This document shows positions 26,127 through 32,120 of a DNA stretch of 32,120 bases, in pieces. Every line of letters starts with the position of its first letter. The stretch's first letter is position 1. A program made the translations under genes and the position numbers. Location: NCBI GenBank assembly GCA_028708815.1, contig JAQVYB010000023.1:1-32120 (forward strand), given 5' to 3'. Below the pieces are notes generated by a model. It worked only from the letters and a program-made list of their open reading frames with translations. It had not been told where the DNA came from and did not search any database. The stretch comes from Kiritimatiellia bacterium. Lineage in GTDB: Bacteria > Verrucomicrobiota > Kiritimatiellia > RZYC01.

Positions 26127-26318
26127 TCAACCCAGCCATTTTGAAGGTTTTTGAACGTTTTTCACGTCAAGCCGAAGCACCAAACCCGGAAAGCCCTCCG
26201 GCAACGCCCCGCGAAGGAACACATCCGACCTCATCATCGCCCCCAACCTTCCGACACCGCCTAAAAACACCCCGAACAGCCCGAAAAACAACATCTTCAG
26301 AAACGTACGCCTTTTCAC
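26127..26318 (-). CDS. 63-residue protein with Tat-like signal, overlapping amrS
   Basis: The frame starts with GTG at 26318, sharing GTGA with the stop codon of the radical SAM gene. The product starts KRRTFLKMLFFGLFGVFLGG, a twin-arginine-type n-region and a hydrophobic core, followed by about 40 residues including LPEGFPGLVLRLDVKNVQK. It is too short for a folded Tat enzyme, so it may be a small membrane-anchored peptide or the remnant of a longer protein. A 4-bp stop/start overlap and the coherent signal sequence argue it is expressed with amrS. The function is unknown. Confidence 0.55.
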   Translation of the reverse strand: MKRRTFLKMLFFGLFGVFLGGVGRLGAMMRSDVFLRGALPEGFPGLVLRLDVKNVQKPSKWLG

Positions 26319-27298
26319 AGCCACACCCCCTCCACATGCCGTCCGCAGGCCGGACAGGCGCCGGCCTCCAGCCGATTGAACAGAATCTGAAATCCGCGCC
26401 GACTCACCACCGCTTCCCCGCAGCCCGGACAAAACGTCGTGCCCCCGTCCGCGGCATCCACATTGCCGATGTAAACAAAATGCAGCCCCTCCGCGCGCGC
26501 AATCTCCCGCGCGCGCAGCAACGTGCCTTCCGGCGTCGGCGGCAGATTCTTCATGTTGTAATTCGGCCAGAAACGGGAGAAATGCAACGGCGTATCCGCG
26601 CCGAGATTGGCGCAAATCCAGCGGCAGAGATCCGTCAGCATGCGATCGGAATCATTCAGCGTGGGAATAACCAGATTGGTTACCTCGACCGCCACGCCCG
26701 CCGACCTGGCCAAAACCAGCGCCACCAGAATCGGCTTCAGGGTGGCGCCGCATATTTCGCGATAAAACGATTCGGAGAAGGCTTTCAGGTCGATGTTCGC
26801 CGCATCCGTCCGCGCGCAGAGTTCCTTCCACGGGCCCGGATTGACGTAGCCCGCCGTGACCAGAACATTTCGAAGGCCGCGTTCGTGTGCGAGGCGGCAG
26901 GTGTCCAGCGCGTATTCATAGAACACCACCGGATCGGTATAGGTATAAGCCACCGATGGACACCCCTGCTTTTCAGCCAAAGCGATAACCTCCACAGGCG
27001 ACAGTGGATAGGCCTGACTGCGCTCGGGGTTCATCTGTGAAATTTCCCAGTTCTGGCAGTTTTTGCAGTGCAGATTGCATCCCACCGTGGCCACCGACAG
27101 AATCGAGGTCCCCGGCAGAAAATGAAACAACGGCTTTTTCTCCACGGGATCCACATGCACCGCACAGGGAAAACCATAAGTCACAGCCGTCAACACGCCA
27201 TCCAGATTGATCCGGATACGGCATTCTCCGCTCTGCCCCGGCGCAATGACACAGGCCTTCGGACAAAGCGCGCACTGAACGGTTTGCTCCGCCGTCAT
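26315..27298 (-). CDS. amrS: AmmeMemoRadiSam-system radical SAM enzyme
   Basis: The 327-residue product has the radical SAM cluster motif at C74, C78 and C81 (VGCNLHCKNCQNW), an N-terminal cysteine set C9/C12/C16/C26 (CALCPKAC...GEC) and a C-terminal zinc ribbon (CPGC...CPAC). The segments KKPLFHFLPGTSILSVATVGC, YTYTDPVVFYEY and NIDLKAF are typical of this PflA-like family. It is named from its usual genomic company of AMMECR1 and Memo genes; the reaction is not established. Here the partner genes are missing from the window. It starts 41 bp after hisC, with GGAGGG before the ATG, and overlaps a small Tat-like gene. Confidence 0.9.
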   Translation of the reverse strand: MTAEQTVQCALCPKACVIAPGQSGECRIRINLDGVLTAVTYGFPCAVHVDPVEKKPLFHFLPGTSILSVATVGCNLHCKNCQNWEISQMNPERSQAYPLSPVEVIALAEKQGCPSVAYTYTDPVVFYEYALDTCRLAHERGLRNVLVTAGYVNPGPWKELCARTDAANIDLKAFSESFYREICGATLKPILVALVLARSAGVAVEVTNLVIPTLNDSDRMLTDLCRWICANLGADTPLHFSRFWPNYNMKNLPPTPEGTLLRAREIARAEGLHFVYIGNVDAADGGTTFCPGCGEAVVSRRGFQILFNRLEAGACPACGRHVEGVWL

Positions 27299-27339
27299 GT
27301 TGTTTCCCTCCGCCCGCTTTCCGACGCTCCCATCTCCGG

Positions 27340-28386
27340 TCAGCCGATCGCCGTCAATTCATCCACCATACGCAGCAAGGCATCCATCTGCGCATCGGTG
27401 CCGATGGAAATGCGCAGCCATTCCCCTGTTTTCGGACCGGGAAAATACCGGATATAGATGTTGCGGGATTTCAATTGGGAAAAGAGTGATTCCGCAGAGC
27501 CCTTCGTCGGGCGGACCCACAGAAAATTGGCTTGCGATTCCGTCACCTCAAAAGCCCGCGCACGCAGTTCCCGAATGATTCGATCACGGGTGGCCACCAC
27601 TTTTTTCACATTGGCCCGCATACAAGCCTCATCCCGCAGGGCCGCAAGTCCAATCCGTTGGGTGAGCATACTGACGTTATAGGAATCCTTCACCTTGTAG
27701 AGCGCGCCAATCAACTCGGAGGGGCCCACCACATAGCCCAGCCGAATGCCCGCCAGAGAATACGACTTGGAAAAGGTCCGTGCCACCAACACGTTGTCGT
27801 ATTCACGGGCCAAATCCATGCAATCCATTTCGGCAAAATCCACATAGGCTTCGTCGATCAGCACCACCCCTTCAAAACGCCCGCAAAAGGAACGGATACG
27901 CTCTCTGTCGTAAGCGATTCCCGTCGGGGCATTCGGATACGTCAGATAAAAAAGAGAGGCCTGATAATCCTCCGGCATCGCCCACTGAAAGCCTTCCGCC
28001 AGATCAACCGGCTTCACGCGCACACCCTCTATACGGGCCAATACCGGATAAAGCGAATACGACGGATCAAAATAGCCCACCACGCCGTCCCGTTCCACAA
28101 AGGCACGCAGACAAAGCGCCAGAATTTCGTCGGACCCATTACCCACCAGAATCCGGGCCGATCCCACGCCATGCCGTTCCGCCAGCAGCGTACGCAGTTC
28201 TCCGCAGACCGGATCCGGATATTTCGCCAACTGTTCCGGCGAAATCTCCGCCAGCAGTTCTTGAATGGATGCCGTGGCCGGATAGGGGTTTTCATTCGTA
28301 TTCAGCTTGATCACATCGGGATTCCGAGGCTGTTCCCCCGGCACATAGCCCGACATTTCCTGCACGTTTTTTCGTATGCGTTCCAT
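27340..28386 (-). CDS. hisC: Histidinol-phosphate aminotransferase
   Basis: This PLP enzyme of fold type I converts imidazole acetol phosphate to histidinol phosphate in histidine synthesis, in the cytoplasm. The 348-residue product has KLNTNENPYPA near the start, GNGSDEIL (PLP phosphate contacts), YPNAPTGI, DEAYVDFAE, the PLP lysine K207 in FSKSYSLAGIRLGY, and the terminal RISIGT arginine. The start at 28386 follows AGGTGG. It is first in a likely operon with amrS and is not near other his genes. Related aminotransferases of the same family cannot be fully excluded. Confidence 0.93.
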   Translation of the reverse strand: MERIRKNVQEMSGYVPGEQPRNPDVIKLNTNENPYPATASIQELLAEISPEQLAKYPDPVCGELRTLLAERHGVGSARILVGNGSDEILALCLRAFVERDGVVGYFDPSYSLYPVLARIEGVRVKPVDLAEGFQWAMPEDYQASLFYLTYPNAPTGIAYDRERIRSFCGRFEGVVLIDEAYVDFAEMDCMDLAREYDNVLVARTFSKSYSLAGIRLGYVVGPSELIGALYKVKDSYNVSMLTQRIGLAALRDEACMRANVKKVVATRDRIIRELRARAFEVTESQANFLWVRPTKGSAESLFSQLKSRNIYIRYFPGPKTGEWLRISIGTDAQMDALLRMVDELTAIG

Positions 28387-28494
28387 CTGAATCCACCTGG
28401 GTTATCAATCGTTCGTCTCGCCCGCCGGATCCGCCGGGGCGACACCTTTTTCCTATACCCCGCTCCAACCGAGTTCAACGCTATTCATGAACAA

Positions 28495-28524
28495 AAAGGG
28501 AGGCGCCGGCAGGCGCCTCCCTTT
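28495..28524 (-). terminator. Intrinsic terminator of the CsgG-like gene
   Basis: AAAGGGAGGCGCC (28495-28507) pairs perfectly with GGCGCCTCCCTTT (28512-28524) around a 4-nt loop. Read on the minus strand, the 13-bp stem ends in a T-run (A-run 28493-28497 on plus), about 20 bp after the stop codon. Confidence 0.9.
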
Positions 28525-28545
28525 GAAGTCCATCCATACCATCCA

Positions 28546-29517
28546 CTACTCGGCAAGCACCACCGTACCCGGTTCCGGGTCTTCCTCGCCTTCAATCACA
28601 TCACAATAAGAAATCTTTTCACGAACCTTGGTCACCTTCAACCGACCGATCTGCTCGCCTTCCTCTTTATCAAGCACTTCGCCGGTATCCGGGTCCATCA
28701 GCACTTCCCCTTCTTCGGCCATAACCAGAATCATGCCTTCCGTTACACCAAACTGCTCGCCACGGTTGATGATCACGCCATTGCTTCCGGCCTTGACCAC
28801 GCTGCCGTCAAACGGAAACTCTTCCATTTTCTTGGCAATAAACGCAGCAGCCTGATTGATGCAATCCTGTGCGGCCTGGCCCATCGGCGTCTTTTTGAAC
28901 CCGCCCAGATCCGCATCAATCCCGAACTTGTTCATGCCCAAATCCAGCCCGCTCTTGCCGGCCTTGCCCACGACGCGTTCTTTGGCCACGATTTCACCGG
29001 TGGTGGTATCAATCAGCTTAACAATAACCGTCACCTGCGCCTCGGATTTACTGCCGCCCACACGAAAACCACCAAACCCAATGCCGCCCCCCGTGCCCGA
29101 CTGCTCTTCTTCGACTTCGGTCACCGCTCCGCTGGCCAGATACTTCGCCGGGCGAATCTTGCCGGTTTGCGCCACATCTTTGGCCTTGGCCGTACGCCCA
29201 CTGGCCGCCAAATCCTGCTCCGCAATTACGTCCGTCAGTTTTTCGCGTTCCACCACCACAAAACGTCCGGAATCCATCAAGGCCGATTCCAGCATGATGG
29301 AAAGATTATTGCCGATGTCGAACGAGCCGCGCCAACCCGCCTCGTTGTCGAATCCCTTCACGCCAATGGCATGCTTCAGTCCCTTGTATTCGCCCAGCTT
29401 CATATCGGCATTTCCGCTCTCGGTGGACGTGGTCGCCTTCCCCCACAGCGCCCAGGCATTCCCAGCGTTCAAAACCAAACCCAACATCAATGCACCTGTC
29501 AGCACGCTCTTCCTCAT
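28546..29517 (-). CDS. CsgG-family exported protein with FlgT-C-like domain
   Basis: The 323-residue product starts at ATG 29517 (AGGAG 8 nt before) with a signal peptide (residues 1-23, ending NAWA). Residues about 40-220 resemble CsgG/HfaB: DSGRFVVVEREKLTDVIAEQDLAASG, YLASGAVTEVEEEQ and VTVIVKLIDTTTGEIVAKE. The C-terminal 90 residues (VIINRGEQFGVTEGMILVMA, DPDTGEVLDKEE, IGRLKVTKVREKISY) match the FlgT C-terminal type domain. Unlike CsgG there is no lipobox cysteine, so it is probably periplasmic or outer-membrane associated without a lipid anchor. No curli genes are nearby. It is a single-gene unit closed by a strong terminator. Confidence 0.8.
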   Translation of the reverse strand: MRKSVLTGALMLGLVLNAGNAWALWGKATTSTESGNADMKLGEYKGLKHAIGVKGFDNEAGWRGSFDIGNNLSIMLESALMDSGRFVVVEREKLTDVIAEQDLAASGRTAKAKDVAQTGKIRPAKYLASGAVTEVEEEQSGTGGGIGFGGFRVGGSKSEAQVTVIVKLIDTTTGEIVAKERVVGKAGKSGLDLGMNKFGIDADLGGFKKTPMGQAAQDCINQAAAFIAKKMEEFPFDGSVVKAGSNGVIINRGEQFGVTEGMILVMAEEGEVLMDPDTGEVLDKEEGEQIGRLKVTKVREKISYCDVIEGEEDPEPGTVVLAE

Positions 29518-29588
29518 TGTATCGTCTCCTGTGATGGTTGTTGCACGGCATATCGCCCCTACCGGGTTGTACGACGCCACTTAAGCGT

Positions 29589-29617
29589 ATGGTAGGCATG
29601 AAACCATCAATTGACAA
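29589..29617 (-). promoter_or_regulatory. Probable promoter of the CsgG-like gene
   Basis: On the minus strand TTGTCA (29617-29612), a 17-bp spacer and TACCAT (29594-29589) lie upstream of the ATG at 29517. The same bases give TTGACA at 29611-29616 on the plus strand, a possible -35 for the divergent M50 gene, though its -10 is weak. Confidence 0.45.
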
Positions 29618-29680
29618 GACGAAGGTTTGAGTGATTTTTAAGTTGCATCGGAGCTTCTTTTTTCAAAGCATGGCGTCCTT

Positions 29681-30559
29681 ATGTCAAATGCCACCACCAT
29701 TGCCACTATTCGGGGTATCCCGATTCGGGTTCACATCTCGCTGTGGATCATTCTCCCCCTGATCGCCATGACCGGCCCTTATCCGCCAATGCCCTGGGGA
29801 CTTCTCTTTGCCGTCAGCCTTTTTGCCTGTGTCGCGCTGCATGAACTGGGTCACGCCCTGGTTGCTTTAAAGAAGGGCGTACGCGTACGGGACATCCTGC
29901 TGCTCCCGATCGGAGGAGTGGCTCAGATGGAGGAAATGCCCTCGGAACCGCGCGATGAAATCTGGATTGCCGCCGCCGGCCCGGCCGTCAGCCTGCTGCT
30001 GGCCCTGCTTTTCGGGTTCATCGGCATGCTCCTGACACTCTCCTTCGGCCCTCAATCAGTCTTTCGTTCACCGATTCTATCCCTGCCGGTTCACCTGGCC
30101 TTCTTCAATCTCATCCTGGCCGTCTTTAATCTGGCACCTTCCTTTCCCATGGATGGCGGGCGCATCTTCCGCGCCTGGATGACACCGCGCGTCGGAAAGG
30201 TGGAAGCCACAAGACGTGCCGCCAAAATCGGAAAGATTATGGCCATCGCCTTTGGGCTGGTTGGCCTCTTCAGTACGAATTTTTTCCTGATCGCCATTGC
30301 GATCTTCATCTATTTTTCTGCCGGCGCCGAGTATCGTGCCGTTCAGTTTCAGGACCTCTTTATGCGCAACATGACCTCTTTCGGCAGGGCGGCACGCCCC
30401 GCCCCCGCAGAACATACAAAGCAGGCTCCGCGCGAATACACGCACACCCAACCCCCAACCTCCGACAGCGATTCCGTTACCGCCGAACCCGTAAAAGATG
30501 CCAAAGAAGTGCGGCGAATCAACGGCGTCTTTGACGATCTCTACAAAGACTGGCACTGA
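29681..30559 (+). CDS. Site-2 protease family (M50) membrane metalloprotease
   Basis: The 292-residue protein is an intramembrane zinc protease. Hydrophobic segments surround the HELGH motif (H54, E55, H58) and the second metal motif FNLAPSFPMDGGR with D158, both typical of M50B. The N-terminal IRGIPIRVHISLWI and PIGGVAQMEEMP segments fit the group of small site-2 proteases. The hydrophobic part ends near residue 215; the remaining 75 residues are a polar, proline-rich cytoplasmic tail, in place of the CBS domains many relatives carry. The ribosome site is weak. It is divergent from the CsgG-like gene. Likely substrates are membrane-bound regulators, not identifiable here. Confidence 0.9.
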   Translation: MSNATTIATIRGIPIRVHISLWIILPLIAMTGPYPPMPWGLLFAVSLFACVALHELGHALVALKKGVRVRDILLLPIGGVAQMEEMPSEPRDEIWIAAAGPAVSLLLALLFGFIGMLLTLSFGPQSVFRSPILSLPVHLAFFNLILAVFNLAPSFPMDGGRIFRAWMTPRVGKVEATRRAAKIGKIMAIAFGLVGLFSTNFFLIAIAIFIYFSAGAEYRAVQFQDLFMRNMTSFGRAARPAPAEHTKQAPREYTHTQPPTSDSDSVTAEPVKDAKEVRRINGVFDDLYKDWH

Positions 30560-30604
30560 AGAAACGGCAAGTCCCGGTGCGGCAATTCAACCGAAGCGCT
30601 TCGC

Positions 30605-31468
30605 TCACGGGTGAAGGTTTTCCTGAAGTCGTTCCATGCACTCGCGAACCGTTTCCGTCTGTGTTTCGGGCGTCATGGAAGAAAGACTGCGCAAAACCCA
30701 TTCGGCATCATAATGAAGCAGCCGCCACTGCGCCATGGCCACGGAATCGAGCAACAAGGCGTTCGTATCCCCCGCCTTCATCCGCTCATGCAGGGCAACC
30801 AGGGCCTGCCTTTGGCGAAAACCCTCGTCCTGCACATCATCCAATTGCTGTTGCAAATCCCGACTGCGGACCGTCTCGGCATCCAACTGCCCGCGAAGCT
30901 TGTTGCGTTCGGCATCCAGCATACGGTTCTGTTCCAGCGCATCAGCGAGTTCCACCTCCTGAACCTTCTGGACCTCCAGCCGTTTAGCCGCCTCCTGCAA
31001 GGTGGAAAGGGCATCCTGCAGTCGCGCCGACGTCTCCGCCGCCTTTGCATCCGCCTCCGCCAACTGTGCCTGCCGGCTTCGGCTCGTATCCCGCTCTGTC
31101 TCCAACTCCGCGGCGAAGGCCTGCAAGGTCTCTTCTTTTTCAGCCAAGTCCGACCGGAGAAGCTCATTGGTCTTCATACACCCGGCCAGTTCCTCTTCCA
31201 GCTTTTCCACCTGCACGCGCAACGCCGATTCAGGCGGCTCCGACACCACGCCATCACCAGAGACACCCACGGATTCATGCAGCGCAGAGCTCGCCCCCTC
31301 TTTCATCATCCCGCGCCTGGGATGTGGATCACGGGTCATCCAGGGCATAATCGCAAACCAGCAAAGGGCCCCGAGTATACCCAGCGTCGCCAACGTCAGG
31401 TAAAAACGCCGGAGGCGCCGATCCAACCGTGACCTATACGAAGTGCCTCTCTTCGACTTCTCACTCAT
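30605..31468 (-). CDS. Single-pass membrane protein with long coiled coil
   Basis: The 287-residue product has a basic cytoplasmic head (1-21), one membrane segment (about 22-43, FYLTLATLGILGALCWFAIM), a flexible linker, and a long coiled coil (about 82-225, rich in E/Q/A/L heptads such as VEKLEEELAGC and LRGQLDAETVRSRDLQQQLDDV), then a short C-terminal domain (240-287). Its ATG overlaps the stop codon of the upstream thioredoxin-fold gene by 8 bp (ATGAGTGA), so the two are co-translated. The role is unknown; a periplasmic spacer or scaffold is plausible. Confidence 0.75.
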   Translation of the reverse strand: MSEKSKRGTSYRSRLDRRLRRFYLTLATLGILGALCWFAIMPWMTRDPHPRRGMMKEGASSALHESVGVSGDGVVSEPPESALRVQVEKLEEELAGCMKTNELLRSDLAEKEETLQAFAAELETERDTSRSRQAQLAEADAKAAETSARLQDALSTLQEAAKRLEVQKVQEVELADALEQNRMLDAERNKLRGQLDAETVRSRDLQQQLDDVQDEGFRQRQALVALHERMKAGDTNALLLDSVAMAQWRLLHYDAEWVLRSLSSMTPETQTETVRECMERLQENLHP

Positions 31469-32120
31469 GATCCCACGATCCCTCCGGAAGGTTCAGCGCC
31501 TTGCGAACCAGCGCTCCCAAATCAGGACCGCGTATATTCCGCGCCAGCACAAATCCCCGCTCATCCACCAACACATTACTCGCCTCGCCATAGTAGCCGA
31601 ACTCACGCGCTACGGCACGTCCCTGCCCGCTCGCCTGCGGCCACGTCGCCTGCACCGCCCTCAGCATCGCCAACCCGGCGGACGGATCGTCATCCAGGCT
31701 GATCCCCAGAATCCCGAATCCCTGATCCTGATATTCCTCGTAGGCATCCACCATATAGGGAATCGTGCCGCGCCAGGGAACCCAGGCGCCCATCCAGAAA
31801 TCAATCAGCGTAACCTTCCACGGAAGCCTCGACAAATCATATTCCCGCCCCCGGTCATCCAGCACGGGGATGGACTCCAGCGGACGATCCTTGCCTGTCT
31901 GCGCCTGTTTCCGAAGCTGCTCCATGGCCGTCACCGTGATCGACGCGCTTCCTCGCGCATTCGGACGTACAATTTTCAACGGTTGATCGCGCGTCTCGCC
32001 GCCGCTGTATTGAAAAGGCGCACCATCGTACGCCGGACTGTTCTGAAATTCATAGATCAGCCGCGTAACGCCCTGCGGATCTCCCTGGGCGGCACAAAGC
32101 TCCGCCTGCATCAGAAATAT
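31461..32120 (-). CDS. Thioredoxin/TlpA-fold protein with WVPW in place of CxxC (5' end beyond window)
   Basis: The frame is open to the right edge, so the N-terminus is missing; at least 219 residues are present. The visible start (AELCAAQGDPQGVTRLIYEF) looks like the end of a helical repeat. Residues from ESIPVLDDRGREYDLSRLPWKVTLIDFW resemble a TlpA/AhpC-type redoxin domain, continuing with FGILGISLDDD, NVLVDERGFVLA and GALVRKALN. The redox motif position (family FWxxWCxPCR) reads FWMGAWVPWR, so both cysteines are tryptophan (31773-31784). It therefore cannot do disulfide chemistry by the normal route and may bind partners or ligands instead. It is coupled to the next gene by an 8-bp overlap. 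Confidence 0.75.
   Translation of the reverse strand: MFLMQAELCAAQGDPQGVTRLIYEFQNSPAYDGAPFQYSGGETRDQPLKIVRPNARGSASITVTAMEQLRKQAQTGKDRPLESIPVLDDRGREYDLSRLPWKVTLIDFWMGAWVPWRGTIPYMVDAYEEYQDQGFGILGISLDDDPSAGLAMLRAVQATWPQASGQGRAVAREFGYYGEASNVLVDERGFVLARNIRGPDLGALVRKALNLPEGSWDHE

Noticed and set aside
27532..29595. Long plus-strand open frame (687 codons) over hisC and the CsgG-like gene
   Set aside because: It crosses two real genes and a strong terminator, with low-complexity H/R/Q-rich translation.
30592..30603. CGAAGCGCTTCG palindrome between convergent genes
   Set aside because: It has no loop space and no T-run, so a terminator call is not supported.

Overview
The window looks like chromosome of a diderm bacterium of the Planctomycetota-Verrucomicrobiota-Chlamydiota group, most likely Kiritimatiellota or a close relative. 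This is inferred from gene content and style. There is a large secreted GH26-type glycoside hydrolase with repeated accessory modules, and a secreted protein ending in a C-terminal module of a type I associate with that group. Outer-membrane and LPS-linked genes are present (ArnA, ArnD, omptin, CsgG-like). TTTCCAA-N3-TTGGAAA palindromes lie between genes. No rRNA, tRNA, CRISPR array, prophage or transposase was seen. Genes lie on both strands in many short transcription units.

Layout. 1-3593 (-): GH26-like multimodular hydrolase, cut by the left edge. 3972-7014 (+): arnA and arnD, for 4-amino-4-deoxy-L-arabinose modification of lipid A, without arnB/C/T. 7015-7478: a gene-free patchwork of short degenerate repeats. 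7479-8444 (-): a MotA-like channel core fused to a FliL-like periplasmic domain. 8854-12007 (+): a D-Ala-D-Ala-ligase-like ATP-grasp domain fused to a DmpA (S58) peptidase, overlapping an HDAC/acetylpolyamine-amidohydrolase family gene. 12171-17571 (-): aspS, then a Phd/VapC-type toxin-antitoxin pair, then alaS, with a long phased T-tract region before aspS. 17572-18028: an intergenic region with a perfect hairpin and four evenly spaced palindromes. 18029-19183 (+): secreted deacetylase-like protein. 19223-22002 (-): two tandem DUF4139-type proteins. 22137-23186 (+): degenerate ApbE lipoprotein. 23235-23936 (-): coiled-coil protein. 24086-26058 (+): formylglycine-generating-enzyme-fold lipoprotein and an omptin-family outer-membrane protease. 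26127-28386 (-): hisC, an AmmeMemoRadiSam-type radical SAM gene and a 63-residue Tat-signal-like peptide. 28546-29517 (-): CsgG/FlgT-C-like protein. 29681-30559 (+): M50 site-2 protease. 30605-32120 (-): a thioredoxin-fold protein whose CxxC is replaced by WVPW (cut by the right edge), then a coiled-coil membrane protein.

Working together. arnA/arnD and the omptin all concern the outer membrane; known omptins need LPS for activity, so a link is plausible but unproven. The ATP-grasp/DmpA fusion plus the deacetylase is the best candidate for an undescribed pathway: one polypeptide carries both an amide-forming and an amide-cleaving domain, translationally coupled to an acyl-amide hydrolase. The MotA-FliL fusion is the most unusual single protein.

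Limits: assignments are by reading motifs; no database search was run.
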